The notes under the pieces were generated by a model that saw nothing but the letters and a program-made list of their open reading frames with translations, had not been told where the DNA came from and did no database searches. A program made the translations under genes and the position numbers. Of a stretch of DNA of 64,000 nucleotides, positions 28,002-37,795 are shown in pieces; positions within the stretch are counted from its first letter, which is position 1, and each line of letters begins with the position of its first letter. The stretch lies in the NCBI GenBank assembly GCA_019359675.1, contig JAHHGX010000078.1:1-64000 (forward strand), given 5' to 3'. This DNA is from Calothrix sp. FI2-JRJ7 (GTDB lineage Bacteria; Cyanobacteriota; Cyanobacteriia; Cyanobacteriales; Nostocaceae).

Positions 28002-30125
28002 ATGGAACTAATATCCCAAGTACTTGCACCAACATCTCAAGGTCTTGGCAAGGAGCCAATTGTTCCTTTTGCTATTTTACTGCTAGTTATTTTGGTTGTT
28101 CCAATTGTATTTGAACGACTGCGGCTACCTGGAGTAGTAGGTTTACTATTGGCTGGGATGGTACTAGGTCCACATGGCTGGAATTTTTTACAAGATAAAT
28201 CGCAAACGATGAACCTGCTATCAGATATTGGGTTAGTGTACCTAATGTTTGTAGCTGGACTTGAGATTGAAATTGATCAGTTTCGCCACACTGCAAATCG
28301 CTCATTGGGTTTTGGTAGTTTCACATTTGGTGTACCGATGATTGTCGGTACCGCTGTTGGAAGAAGTTTTGGGTTTGATTGGAACGCTGCAATATTAATT
28401 GGCTCATTATTTGCCTCCCATACTTTGCTCGCTTATCCGATTATTAATCGTTTGGGCGTAGCTAATAATGAAGCTGTTACAGTCACAATGGGCGCCACTG
28501 TTTTTACTGATATTAGTGCCCTATTGCTACTCGCTGTATGCATAGCTGTTCACACAAGTCAACTCAACGTTTTTAGCTTAATTACTCTAATTGGCTGGTT
28601 AACTATATATGCAACAGTAGTTTTAGTCGGATTTGATTGGGCAGGTAAGGAATTTTTTCGACGCTCACGTGAAGACGAAGGACATCAGTTTTTATTTGTA
28701 CTATTGGTAGTATTTCTTGCTTCGGCTGGTGCCCAGTTAATTGGTATAGAAAAAATTGTCGGAGCTTTTTTAGCAGGTTTGGCAGTTAATGAAGCTTTAG
28801 CAGACGGCCCAGTTAAAGAAAAAGTCGTGTTTGTCGGTAGTGTATTATTTATACCGATTTTTTTTGTTGACTTAGGGTTACTAGTAGATTTGACATCGTT
28901 TACTCGAAACATAACAACTCTACAACTACCTGCTTTTATCATTGCGGGTTTAATCTTGAGTAAATTCGTTGCGGCAATACTAGCAAAATTTTTATATCAA
29001 TATAACTGGCGAGAAGCAATCACAATGTGGTCATTATCCTTACCACAAGTAGGCGCCACCGTTGCAGCAACACTCGTAGGCTATCGAGCAGGCTTACTAC
29101 CTCCATCTATATTTAATAGTATTATCCTTTTGATGCTCGTAACTTCAACAATTGGCCCACTAATTACGAGTAGAGCAGCAGTAGGTTTAAATACATCTGT
29201 TGCAAAAAAACGCTTACCTGCACCCGTTTATCCACCTGTCAATCAAAATAATAATCCGTTTACAATTGTAGTCCCCGTATATAATCCCCACACTCAGCAA
29301 CACTTAATTGAAATGGCGGCATTATTGGCTTCTCAGGCAAATGGTAAAATAATTCCTTTAGCAATTGCAACAGCTGCCGCGCAAATGGATGCACCACGTT
29401 TAGAAGCATCATTAGAGCGCAGTGAAAGATTATTAGCCAAAGCAAGTGCTGTTTCAAAAGCTCTTAACGTCGAGTCTGAACCACTACTTCGTATTGACGA
29501 TGCTTTTGCACAAGGAATAAGTAGAGCTGCACGCGAGCAAACTGCCAGTTTAATAGTAATGGGATGGGGTAAGCGTACTGGTATAAGAGCAAAACTATTT
29601 GGAAATGTCATAGATAACGTGCTTTGGGCATCACATTGTCCTGTTGCCGTCACCCGCTTAGTTGAATCACCAAGAAAAATTCAGCGTATATTAGTACCAG
29701 TCGAAAATTTAATGGCGCCTGTACTACAACCCGTGCATTTCGCGCACATTTTAGCAGAAGGTTTGCAAGCGCAAGTAACTGTGTTAAACGTATGTGAACG
29801 CCGTACAAGTTCAAGCAAAATAGCATCATTACGTTCACAGTTAGGACTTATCGTATCCAAACTATCACTATCAAATCCACCAGAAGTCCAAATCCTCGCC
29901 CACGAAAACGTCGCACAAGCAATTCTTCAAGCCGCGCGACTTTACGATTTAGTTGTACTACCTTTTATACGTAATCATACAATACCAGGCGGTTTAGGCA
30001 TCAGCGACGTTACAACACAGTTAGCACGTCAACTAACATGCTCAATAGTCATGCTCGGAGAACCACAACGCGGTATTGAGGCAACGGCAACTGCTAGTGT
30101 GGCAAGTAAAACCGCCGTAGTGTAG
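28002..30125 (+). CDS. CPA2-type cation/proton antiporter with universal-stress domains
   Basis: The 707-residue protein has a membrane part of about 12 spans (residues 20-415) typical of CPA2 Na+(K+)/H+ antiporters, with LPGVVGLLLAGMVLGPHGW, GLVYLMFVAGLEIE and the ion-site region TVTMGATVFTDISAL. This is followed by two universal-stress-protein-like domains (about 425-560 and 570-700), with IVMGWGKRTG and a second IRNHTIPGG region. It exchanges cations for protons, with the cytosolic domains probably sensing nucleotides or stress. ATG at 28002. Confidence 0.88.
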   Translation: MELISQVLAPTSQGLGKEPIVPFAILLLVILVVPIVFERLRLPGVVGLLLAGMVLGPHGWNFLQDKSQTMNLLSDIGLVYLMFVAGLEIEIDQFRHTANRSLGFGSFTFGVPMIVGTAVGRSFGFDWNAAILIGSLFASHTLLAYPIINRLGVANNEAVTVTMGATVFTDISALLLLAVCIAVHTSQLNVFSLITLIGWLTIYATVVLVGFDWAGKEFFRRSREDEGHQFLFVLLVVFLASAGAQLIGIEKIVGAFLAGLAVNEALADGPVKEKVVFVGSVLFIPIFFVDLGLLVDLTSFTRNITTLQLPAFIIAGLILSKFVAAILAKFLYQYNWREAITMWSLSLPQVGATVAATLVGYRAGLLPPSIFNSIILLMLVTSTIGPLITSRAAVGLNTSVAKKRLPAPVYPPVNQNNNPFTIVVPVYNPHTQQHLIEMAALLASQANGKIIPLAIATAAAQMDAPRLEASLERSERLLAKASAVSKALNVESEPLLRIDDAFAQGISRAAREQTASLIVMGWGKRTGIRAKLFGNVIDNVLWASHCPVAVTRLVESPRKIQRILVPVENLMAPVLQPVHFAHILAEGLQAQVTVLNVCERRTSSSKIASLRSQLGLIVSKLSLSNPPEVQILAHENVAQAILQAARLYDLVVLPFIRNHTIPGGLGISDVTTQLARQLTCSIVMLGEPQRGIEATATASVASKTAVV

Positions 30126-30303
30126 AGACGCTCCCTATCGCGTCTCCTCTCCACAGATTTCATTGATGGCGCCACAACAGACGTGATATATCACGTCTCT
30201 ACATTGTCAATCACATTCTTACATCTTGCACCTTGCGCTTATTGAGAATAAAAGAGCTTGTAACCTTTATTTTTGCGTAGGGTGGGCACTGCCCACCTTA
30301 CCC
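30123..30303. repeat. cluster of three palindromic repeats after the antiporter gene
   Basis: Three dispersed palindromes lie in a row: GTAGAGACGCTCCC...GCGTCTCC (30123-30147), AGACGTGATATATCACGTCTCTAC (30179-30202) and GTAGGGTGGGCACTGCCCACCTTAC (30277-30301). A GGCGCC site lies at 30167. The remaining bases up to 30600 show no gene; the minus-strand frame at 30410-30859 overlaps the UXS start and looks spurious. Confidence 0.65.
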
Positions 30304-30616
30304 TTGTTGAGAAGGTGCAAGATGTCAGTTTTGGCATTTATTTATCGTTAGTTCAGCATATAGTAGAAGTTAAGTTTTTTTGAAGATTGTGTGAATCTTT
30401 AATTTTTCTTTATTTATACCGAGCTATATTTGTTATTTTGCAAGTGGCATTTACAACCAGTGGATAGACACGTCTAAATCTCACTTGGCAGCAAATATTA
30501 GCTAGAAAAGCGAAAAATACTGACAAAATTTTGTTAGTGATGAATTTTTGGGTTGTTGCTGGGTACCCTAAATACAAGCGCATCTTGAAGTGAATATCTC
30601 TAAACACAGGAAAAGT

Positions 30617-31555
30617 ATGAGAATTTTGGTGACGGGCGGAGCTGGGTTTCTTGGTTCCCATCTTATCGACAGACTTATGACCGCTGGGCATGAAGTCATT
30701 TGTTTGGATAATTTTTACACGGGCAACAAGCGCAATATCCTGCAATGGTTGGATAATACTAACTTTGAACTCATTCGCCACGACATCACAGAACCAATTC
30801 GGTTGGAGGTAGACCAAATTTACCACTTGGCTTGTCCTGCATCTCCTGTACATTACCAATACAATCCCGTGAAAACCGTGAAAACGAATGTCATGGGTAC
30901 TCTAAATATGTTGGGACTAGCAAAGCGCGTTAAAGCAAGATTTTTCTTAGCTTCAACTAGCGAAGTTTACGGAGACCCTGATGTACATCCACAAAGCGAA
31001 GAGTACAGAGGTAATGTTAACCCTATCGGTTTACGCGCGTGCTATGACGAAGGTAAGCGTATTGCTGAAACATTAGCATTCGATTATTACCGTCAGAATA
31101 AAGTTGATATACGAGTCGTTCGTATTTTTAACACATACGGTCCACGTATGTTAGAAAACGATGGTCGTGTTGTTAGTAACTTTATTGTCCAGGCATTACA
31201 GGGTAAACCTTTAACCGTATACGGTGATGGTTCTCAAACTCGTAGTTTTTGTTACGCTTCAGATTTGATTGAAGGGTTTATTCGCTTAATGAACAGTGAC
31301 TATGTTGGTCCTGTAAATATTGGTAATCCCGGAGAATATACGATTTTGCAGTTAGCAGAAGCGGTGAGAGACATGATTAATCCAAATGCAGAGATAATCC
31401 ACGAACCTTTACCTTCTGATGACCCACGTCGGCGCCGTCCTGATATTACTAAAGCTAAAACATTGCTTGATTGGGAACCTACTGTGCCTCTTGCGGAAGG
31501 ATTGAAACTAACAGTGGAAGATTTCCGTAAACGCATGGGCGATGCGACTATTTAA
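30617..31555 (+). CDS. UDP-glucuronate decarboxylase (UDP-xylose synthase)
   Basis: The 312-residue extended short-chain dehydrogenase has the NAD-binding [10 protein letters not shown] at residues 7-16, [23 protein letters not shown], the catalytic YDEGKR (Tyr-X3-Lys), and NTYGPRM. This set is typical of UXS enzymes, which turn UDP-glucuronate into UDP-xylose. The UDP-glucose dehydrogenase gene that makes its substrate follows after 66 bp. The ATG at 30617 is preceded by AGGAAAAG; an upstream in-frame start is less likely. Confidence 0.9.
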   Translation: MRILVTGGAGFLGSHLIDRLMTAGHEVICLDNFYTGNKRNILQWLDNTNFELIRHDITEPIRLEVDQIYHLACPASPVHYQYNPVKTVKTNVMGTLNMLGLAKRVKARFFLASTSEVYGDPDVHPQSEEYRGNVNPIGLRACYDEGKRIAETLAFDYYRQNKVDIRVVRIFNTYGPRMLENDGRVVSNFIVQALQGKPLTVYGDGSQTRSFCYASDLIEGFIRLMNSDYVGPVNIGNPGEYTILQLAEAVRDMINPNAEIIHEPLPSDDPRRRRPDITKAKTLLDWEPTVPLAEGLKLTVEDFRKRMGDATI

Positions 31556-31621
31556 GGTTAAAACAGCTTTAAATATTACCTCACTTTCATTGTACAAAAT
31601 TAAGATAGGAATTGAACTAAA

Positions 31622-33007
31622 ATGCGTGTTTGTGTAATTGGTACTGGTTATGTTGGCTTGGTTACAGGTGCTTGTTTAGCACATATTGGTCATGATGTTG
31701 TGTGCATCGACAATAACGAAGAAAAAGTCAAAATTATGAAAGCCGGTCAGTCTCCGATATTTGAACCGGGACTTTCCGAAATCATGCAAGGTGCAATTCA
31801 ATCAGGAAGAATTGAGTTCAGCACCGACATTGCCGCTGGTGTTGCACACGGTGAAATTTTATTCATTGCAGTCGGTACACCTCCACTACCTAATGGTGAA
31901 AGTGATACCCGTTATGTAGAAGCAGTTGCCCGCAGCATAGGCACCAATTTAAATGGTGGTTACAAAGTAATCGTTAATAAATCAACAGTACCCATTGGTT
32001 CAGGTGACTGGGTGCGAATGATTGTTCTTGATGGTCTTGCTGAACGTCAAAAACAACTAGTTACAGCAGGTAGCGGCCCCGCAGAAAGGTTGCCCGAAGT
32101 TGCAGACTTCGATGTTGTTAGCAACCCAGAATTCTTGCGCGAAGGTTCCGCTGTTTATGACACCTTCAACCCCGACCGAATTGTACTTGGTGGTAATAGT
32201 ACTAGAGCAGTCGCATTGATGAAGCAACTTTATGCTCCTATTGTCGAGCGTCAGTTTGCTGAAAATAAAACTGCTGCCCCTGTTCCTGTTCTCGCAACAG
32301 ACCTCAGTTCAGCAGAAATGATTAAATATGCCGCTAACGCCTTCTTAGCAACCAAAATTAGCTTTATTAACGAAGTTGCTAACATTTGTGACCGCGTAGG
32401 CGCCGATGTTACTCAAGTTGCGAAAGGTATTGGTTTAGATTCACGTATTGGTAGCAAGTTCCTCAATGCTGGTATCGGTTGGGGTGGTTCCTGTTTCCCC
32501 AAAGATGTTAGTGCGCTTATTCACACTGCTGACGACTACGGTTACGAAGCTCAACTCCTCAAAGCTGCTGTTAGCGTTAACGAACGTCAGCGTTTAATTG
32601 CATTAGAAAAACTACAACAAGCTCTGAAAATTCTTAAAGGTAAAACTGTAGGATTACTCGGCTTAACATTTAAGCCTGATACAGATGACTTACGCGATGC
32701 ACCTGCACTAAATTTAATCGAGCAACTCAATCGTCTTGGCGCCAAAGTTAAAGCATACGACCCAATCGTTTCTCAAACCGGAATGCGTCATGGTCTTTCG
32801 GGCGTATTAGTAGAAACTGACGCTGAACGTCTTGCAGATGGTTGTGATGCTTTAGTACTAGTTACAGAATGGCAACAATTCAACACCTTAGACTATAACA
32901 AAATGGCTAAGTTGATGAGCCACCCTGTAATTATTGACGGTCGTAACTTCCTCAACCCTGAAGATATGGAAAAAGCTGGTTTCCAATATATCGGTGTCGG
33001 ACGGTAA
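31622..33007 (+). CDS. ugd: UDP-glucose 6-dehydrogenase
   Basis: The 461-residue enzyme oxidises UDP-glucose to UDP-glucuronate with two NAD+. Signatures are MRVCVIGTGYVGLVTGACLA at the N-terminal NAD site, NPEFLREGSAVYD, the catalytic Cys segment GIGWGGSCFPKD, and LTFKPDTDDLRDAPAL in the C-terminal domain. Length is normal. Together with the UXS gene upstream it forms a two-step route from UDP-glucose to UDP-xylose for exopolysaccharide. AGGAATTGAA precedes the ATG. Confidence 0.95.
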   Translation: MRVCVIGTGYVGLVTGACLAHIGHDVVCIDNNEEKVKIMKAGQSPIFEPGLSEIMQGAIQSGRIEFSTDIAAGVAHGEILFIAVGTPPLPNGESDTRYVEAVARSIGTNLNGGYKVIVNKSTVPIGSGDWVRMIVLDGLAERQKQLVTAGSGPAERLPEVADFDVVSNPEFLREGSAVYDTFNPDRIVLGGNSTRAVALMKQLYAPIVERQFAENKTAAPVPVLATDLSSAEMIKYAANAFLATKISFINEVANICDRVGADVTQVAKGIGLDSRIGSKFLNAGIGWGGSCFPKDVSALIHTADDYGYEAQLLKAAVSVNERQRLIALEKLQQALKILKGKTVGLLGLTFKPDTDDLRDAPALNLIEQLNRLGAKVKAYDPIVSQTGMRHGLSGVLVETDAERLADGCDALVLVTEWQQFNTLDYNKMAKLMSHPVIIDGRNFLNPEDMEKAGFQYIGVGR

Positions 33008-33014
33008 AAAATTT

Positions 33015-33042
33015 GGTAGGGTGGGCTGAAGCCCACCATTAC
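33015..33042. terminator. GTAGGGTGGGCTGAAGCCCACC hairpin between convergent genes
   Basis: GGTGGGCTGAAGCCCACC is a GC-rich hairpin placed exactly between the ugd stop and the stop of the convergent DUF2993 gene. Related copies lie at 30277 and 40154, so it is a dispersed family that probably terminates from both sides. Confidence 0.7.
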
Positions 33043-33837
33043 TTAACCAGTTTGCGGAATTCTTTCAATTTCCGCATAACCACTAAAAATTAAAGTTTTG
33101 CCTTCGGTTTCCAAACGGTTTAACCGCATTTTGACGCCATCCAAGTCAAAGCGGTCTAAATCAACCATATTATCTAAAATCTCCGCCAGTACTAATCCCA
33201 AAGTCTTTGAAGAATCCTTTTGTTCTTCTGATACTGTCTGTAGCTCTATTTCTGGATTTTGAAACGAAACACGGCGCCGTTTTTGAATACCAATAGTAAC
33301 GGTCATAATAATAGGTATGAGTTCGCCTGAGTTAAAATCAGCTTTTGCAATAATCTTCAAGCGGTTCTCTGGTAAAAGTTCCACCTGAACATCTTTAAAC
33401 GAAACAGGATTACCACCTGATAGCTCAGTTAATTGTGGTAATGATAGATTGTCTAAACGCTTTGTGACAAGTTCGGCGCCAAAAGCCTGATTAATACCAG
33501 CTTCAGATAAAACAACTTGGGCAACAGCTTGTGTTGGTTGCTTGAGTTTTAGCTTTCCACTCAGTACCGAACTAAAATCAATTGCGACTGCATCAGTTTC
33601 AAATGACATCTCCTCGACAGCAAAGTCGCGACGAATCATTAAACCTCGTCCGCTCATCTTAAAGCTGTCAATACTACCTTGCAATAACTTGCTGCTTGGA
33701 AAGCAACGCACAGAGACTTCGACAGACTCGCTTTTTGTAAACAAATGGCGAATAGTCTGACTCGCTACTGTGTTGAGCATACGCTCTCCCCAGTCAGTGC
33801 CTTTTGGATCTGTTAAACCACTTAGTCCGCCGAACAT
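33043..33837 (-). CDS. DUF2993 family protein
   Basis: The 264-residue protein carries the cyanobacterial/actinobacterial DUF2993 fold: VEVSVRCFPSSKLLQGSIDSF, repeated beta strands, and a C-terminal DLDRFDLDGVKMRLNRLETEG segment. The family resembles lipid-binding LEA/TULIP-like domains, but no function is established. I use the ATG at 33837 (MFGGLSGL); an upstream ATG at 33882-33888 would add a Lys/Tyr-rich stretch unlike homologues. No signal peptide. Confidence 0.75.
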   Translation of the reverse strand: MFGGLSGLTDPKGTDWGERMLNTVASQTIRHLFTKSESVEVSVRCFPSSKLLQGSIDSFKMSGRGLMIRRDFAVEEMSFETDAVAIDFSSVLSGKLKLKQPTQAVAQVVLSEAGINQAFGAELVTKRLDNLSLPQLTELSGGNPVSFKDVQVELLPENRLKIIAKADFNSGELIPIIMTVTIGIQKRRRVSFQNPEIELQTVSEEQKDSSKTLGLVLAEILDNMVDLDRFDLDGVKMRLNRLETEGKTLIFSGYAEIERIPQTG

Positions 33838-33927
33838 TTGCGTTTGGTATTTATACTTCCATGTATTTTTGTAACAAAATATGAACAATACAGCAAGTCA
33901 GTATATCCGTCTAAAACGACTAAGCAA

Positions 33928-34614
33928 TTACAGACGCTGCAATAAACTTAAACCATGTGTATCAGTACCGCAGGTAGCGTACAAACCATATTGGTCTGCA
34001 AGACGAAGCACTTGTTCAGTTTCAATCGTGCTGGGTTTCCAAGGTTTAGGGTTGTTATAAGCATAAAAAGCCTCTACCGCGTCGATTCTCAGCCTAGCGA
34101 CTTCCGGAATTAATTCAAACAACGGTCTTCGGTAGCGCGCTGGGTGGGCAAGTACTGCTAGTCCCGAAGCTTCGTGAATAGCGGCAATTACATTTTGCGC
34201 TTCATAATCATCACCAGTCACACATCGTCGCTGGATATATGGCTTCATGCTTGGGTGTTCAACATCAAACGCATAACCTAGAATATGAACTTCGCCGCCT
34301 AATAAATTGGCGTTAATTTCCACACCACTCCACAAATGTGGTGTTTTACATCCTTGGTTCTTCCATTTCCAATCTTCAAGCCATAACATCGCAGTTTCAT
34401 AACCACCAATTGCGTGGTGGTCAGTAATTGCTAGTCCCTTCAAACCATAAGCAATTGCTTGTTCCATCAATGCATCTGGCTGCAACTTCCCATCTGAATA
34501 AACCGTGTGCAGGTGAAAGTTATAAAATTGAGGGCAAGATGAAGCATTAATATTTTGGAATACTTCCTTTAAAAGCTCTTTAGATGCAACAGCGCGAGCA
34601 AAATTTACAGTCAT
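33928..34614 (-). CDS. PHP-domain phosphoesterase
   Basis: The 228-residue protein has the four PHP metal motifs: HLHTVYSDG (His-X-His), AITDHHAIGG, LAHPARYRR and CGTDTHGLS. PHP enzymes use a trinuclear metal centre to hydrolyse phosphoesters. Its size is in the range of stand-alone YciV/TrpH-like members that act on small nucleotides or 5'-ends of RNA; the substrate is not determined. ATG at 34614. No neighbour suggests a pathway. Confidence 0.85.
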   Translation of the reverse strand: MTVNFARAVASKELLKEVFQNINASSCPQFYNFHLHTVYSDGKLQPDALMEQAIAYGLKGLAITDHHAIGGYETAMLWLEDWKWKNQGCKTPHLWSGVEINANLLGGEVHILGYAFDVEHPSMKPYIQRRCVTGDDYEAQNVIAAIHEASGLAVLAHPARYRRPLFELIPEVARLRIDAVEAFYAYNNPKPWKPSTIETEQVLRLADQYGLYATCGTDTHGLSLLQRL

Positions 34615-34860
34615 AACCTCTTCTATTTAAGTTAAATAGTATTTATTTTTACTTTTTAGATACACCTTCTATGATTTTTGTCACATTCAGCACTATTTTC
34701 TAGTGTCAACCGTGATTTTGTAATAATGTGTGGCAAAATTTTGCAATATGTTAAGACTACGTTAGCAAATTTAAAAGCTTATAGTCATGAGTATTTTCGA
34801 TTGGTCATATTAAATAAACCCGGTAACTTCTACGAAACCGAGCTGCTTTTAATACAAATA

Positions 34861-35886
34861 TTAAGTAGGTATACCTATTAATTCACCGGCGCCAGAAACG
34901 ACTTCTCCAATCGTGAAAGCTGTAATGTTATGTGAAGCAAAGTAACTAATTGTTTGCTCTGCCTGCTGTGGTGGCACTATCACAACAAATCCAACACCCA
35001 TATTAAAAGTGTTGTACATTGCAACTCGACCAACATCACCTGTTTGTGCGAGCCATTCAAACACAGGTGGAATAGTCCAATTCAATTCGATTTTAATTGC
35101 CTGACCTGCACCCAGACAACGTGGTAAATTTTCTGGCAACCCACCACCTGTAATATGTGCCATCCCGTGAATTTCTAGCCCTGAAGCGCGCGCTGCTAAT
35201 ATTGGCTGAACGTAAATTTGTGTCGGAGTCAAAAAAGTTTCACCTAAAGTTTTCCCACGAAGTATATTTGGTTTATCATCCCATGCCAAATTATTATCGC
35301 TAATAATTTTTCTTACCAAGCTATAACCATTACTATGAACACCAGTGCTTGGTAGTGCGATAGCAATATCTCCAATGTGTACCTGTGAAGTATCGAGCAA
35401 AAGACTTTTTTCAACAATTCCTACACAGAAACCAGCCAAGTCATACTCACCAGCTTGATAAAATCCTGGCATTTCAGCAGTTTCACCACCAAGTAACGCA
35501 CAACCTGCTTGCTTACATCCCGAAGCAATACCTGCTACGACTTGAGTTAGTTGTTCGGGTTCTAACTTTCCTGTTGCGACATAATCTAAAAAAAACAAAG
35601 GTTCGGCGCCGTTGGTCAATATATCATTAACGCACATCGCAACTAAATCAATACCGACTGTATCGTGACGGTTGAGCATATGCGCGATTTTGAGCTTCGT
35701 TCCCACACCATCGGTACCCGACACAAGTACAGGTTCCTTATAGCCAGAAGGTAATTGAAAGCAACCGCCAAAACCACCCAATCCACCCAGAACTTCAGGT
35801 CTAAACGTGCTATGAACCAAATTGCGAATTTGATTTACAAAAGCTCGACCAGCCTCAACATCAACTCCAGCCTCGCGGTAATCCAT
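34861..35886 (-). CDS. purM: phosphoribosylformylglycinamidine cyclo-ligase
   Basis: The 341-residue enzyme closes the imidazole ring of purines using ATP (AIR synthase). It shows [13 protein letters not shown] at the start, [23 protein letters not shown], the metal-binding [37 protein letters not shown] and [14 protein letters not shown]. Length is normal. It is monocistronic by context, with an AT-rich spacer downstream. Confidence 0.96.
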   Translation of the reverse strand: MDYREAGVDVEAGRAFVNQIRNLVHSTFRPEVLGGLGGFGGCFQLPSGYKEPVLVSGTDGVGTKLKIAHMLNRHDTVGIDLVAMCVNDILTNGAEPLFFLDYVATGKLEPEQLTQVVAGIASGCKQAGCALLGGETAEMPGFYQAGEYDLAGFCVGIVEKSLLLDTSQVHIGDIAIALPSTGVHSNGYSLVRKIISDNNLAWDDKPNILRGKTLGETFLTPTQIYVQPILAARASGLEIHGMAHITGGGLPENLPRCLGAGQAIKIELNWTIPPVFEWLAQTGDVGRVAMYNTFNMGVGFVVIVPPQQAEQTISYFASHNITAFTIGEVVSGAGELIGIPT

Positions 35887-35974
35887 GTCGTCAAAACACC
35901 GTTATCAATCCAACGACTTACTAGGCTATCATCACACGAATACAAATTTTTATTTTTTTTTAACAAAGCTAATA

Positions 35975-36181
35975 TCAAAAAACTTCACTTTCTCTTCCAC
36001 GCCACCACTCACCAAGTTTCATCATATCTTGGTGAATATCTTCTAATTCTTTTACATATTCTTCGTGAGAAATTTCCGCGCGACGCTCTTGCAGCTTTTT
36101 GACTCGTAGTTGAACCAGCAGCCACGGTTTAGAGGCGCCGTTTGTAATATTGATGTAATGGGCTATATCTTTACTATCCAT
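35975..36181 (-). CDS. small conserved protein of unknown function
   Basis: The 68-residue protein is charged and helical (KPWLLVQLRVKKLQERRAEISHEEY, then DIHQDMMKLGEWWRGRE), with a probable coiled coil and no membrane segment. A GGCGCC site lies in it at 36134 and codon use is ordinary, which supports a real gene. I do not recognise the family. It follows sodB on the same strand, separated by an inverted repeat. Confidence 0.6.
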   Translation of the reverse strand: MDSKDIAHYINITNGASKPWLLVQLRVKKLQERRAEISHEEYVKELEDIHQDMMKLGEWWRGRESEVF

Positions 36182-36206
36182 TTGCTTGGATTTTATGTAT
36201 AAGCAG

Positions 36207-36234
36207 AAGGGTGGGTTTACTTTAACCCGCCCTT
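36207..36234. terminator. GGGTGGGTTTACTTTAACCCGCCC inverted repeat after sodB
   Basis: GGGTGGGTT and AACCCGCCC pair over 9 bp with a G-T pair around TACTTT. It lies just downstream of the sodB stop on the minus strand and probably ends that transcript. Confidence 0.6.
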
Positions 36235-36239
36235 ACAAA

Positions 36240-36839
36240 TTATGCTGCCAAGTTGTGAGCGACGAAATCCCAGTTAACTAGTTTATCGAGGAAATTTTTG
36301 ATAAACGCAGGGCGAGCATTTTTAAAATCTATATAGTATGCGTGTTCCCATACATCGAGAGTTAATAATGCTTTTTTGCCGTGTGCAAGTGGGTTTTCGG
36401 CGTTTGGTGTTTTCATGATAGAAAGCTTGCCACCATCATCAACCAACCAGGCCCAACCGCTGCCAAACTGGGTTGCAGCAGCATTTGAGAATTCTTCAGC
36501 GAACTTATCATAGCTACCAAAGTCTTTCTCAATTCGAGCGCTGAGGTCACCTGTAGGGGCGCCGCCACCTGAGGGTTTCAAACAGTTCCAAAAGAATGTA
36601 TGATTCCAGACTTGGGCTGCATTATTGAAAACGCCAGCTTTGGAAGGGTCTTTGAAGGAGATTTGAATTACCTCTTCAAGTGACTTGTTGGCTAAATCAG
36701 TACCATCAACCAACTTGTTGAGATTATCTACATAAGCTTTGTGATGCTTACCATAATGATATTCAAAGGTTTCGGCTTTCATGCCGTATGGTTCGAGCGC
36801 ATCTTTTGCAAAGGGGAGTGGTGGTTGTTCAAATGCCAT
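36240..36839 (-). CDS. sodB: iron superoxide dismutase
   Basis: The 199-residue enzyme converts superoxide to peroxide. It begins AFEQPPLPFAKDALEP and has the metal ligands in YHYGKHHKAYVDNL, WNHTFFW and DVWEHAYYIDF. The residues AAQVWNHTFFWNCL and GSGWAWLV fit the Fe form. I use the ATG at 36839, with GAGAGGA about 9 bp upstream; a longer frame continues upstream without homology. Cytosolic, with no signal peptide. Confidence 0.95.
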   Translation of the reverse strand: MAFEQPPLPFAKDALEPYGMKAETFEYHYGKHHKAYVDNLNKLVDGTDLANKSLEEVIQISFKDPSKAGVFNNAAQVWNHTFFWNCLKPSGGGAPTGDLSARIEKDFGSYDKFAEEFSNAAATQFGSGWAWLVDDGGKLSIMKTPNAENPLAHGKKALLTLDVWEHAYYIDFKNARPAFIKNFLDKLVNWDFVAHNLAA

Positions 36840-37048
36840 TGTGTGAAATCCTCTCTTTACCGTTTTTAGTTTAGAGCTTTGAGCGCTTGTTATAAAACTT
36901 AATATTCTGATTTTACAAGTAAATGTGCTTTTGGAGCGGCAATTTTGACGTTTACACAAATAACGTCACACATTTAGCAGATTTTTGGAATGTATCTTTG
37001 GCATGAAAATTTTTCTATAGTGGCATTGTGGTGATATTGTGGTGGCAT

Positions 37049-37759
37049 TGTAGCACAGGCATCCTTGCCTGTGTGCCCATGTACTTTTTACGACAGAGAA
37101 CACAGAGAACACAGAGAAAGGAGATAGCTATTCAATATGTTACGCAAAATCAAATTTCTTGGTACAGAGCTTATTTAACTGATTATTAATAGTTTAATAA
37201 TATGCCTCTAATTCAATATTGAACTAACTTAAACTCATTGCCGTACCGTAAAAATAAGAGTTTCGTACCACAAAAAAGGCTAATTTCGTACCAAAAACAG
37301 CGTGATAAATGGTACAGTCGCAAAAACAAGGAAAAAACGTACTTTACTGCTTTACCCCGCCCAAATTAGTCCCATAATTTTAGAATTTTTCTTTGTTTTT
37401 GGTACGATTTTTGTGTCTCGTACCCTAAAAGTTGGTACGAAATATTTTTTTGTACCATTCACAGCACCATTGTAAGTATAAAGCGGTACCAATAATTTTT
37501 TGGTAGTTAATTTCCAGTTTGATTTAATATAAATTAGACTCAAATATTGCTGCTCGTTATTTTTTAACCTGCAAACATTAATGATATAGACTACTATTTG
37601 TTCTATGTCATAAAATTTGGGCTGCTGTATGTGAGGCATAGCCCTACTTACTATTAATTTTGGGGAGTTGATATTCTCTTACTCTCTTCTCTGTGTGAAC
37701 TCTCGTGCTCTCTGTGGTAAAAGATATATTACCACACAGGCAAGGATGCCTGTGCTACA
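37049..37759. repeat. island with inverted arms around a GTACC/GGTAC site array
   Basis: A 27-bp sequence starting TGTAGCACAGGCATCC at 37049-37075 is repeated in inverted orientation at 37733-37759. Next to it, on the inner side, both arms carry related CACAGAGAACACAGAGAA-type sequence (37093-37121 and about 37680-37717). Between the arms, GTACC or GGTAC occurs nine times within 250 bp (37243-37490), several as TTTCGTACCA or TTGGTACGAAA. No gene is convincing inside it. It could be the remnant of a mobile element or a protein-binding array. Confidence 0.65.
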
Positions 37760-37795
37760 ACCTATCAAAATTAATGATAATGGAGAGCTAGGATG

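Noticed and set aside
30410-30859. 149-codon minus-strand frame before the UXS gene
   Set aside because: Most of it lies antisense to the well-supported UXS start, and its composition is not coding-like.
37352-37639. 95-codon minus-strand frame inside the GTACC island
   Set aside because: Its residues are dictated by the repeated GGTAC words and AT-rich sequence, and there is no recognisable domain or ribosome binding site.
37049-37759. CRISPR array in the GTACC region
   Set aside because: Repeats are only 5-10 bp, vary in orientation and spacing, and there are no uniform spacers or cas genes.
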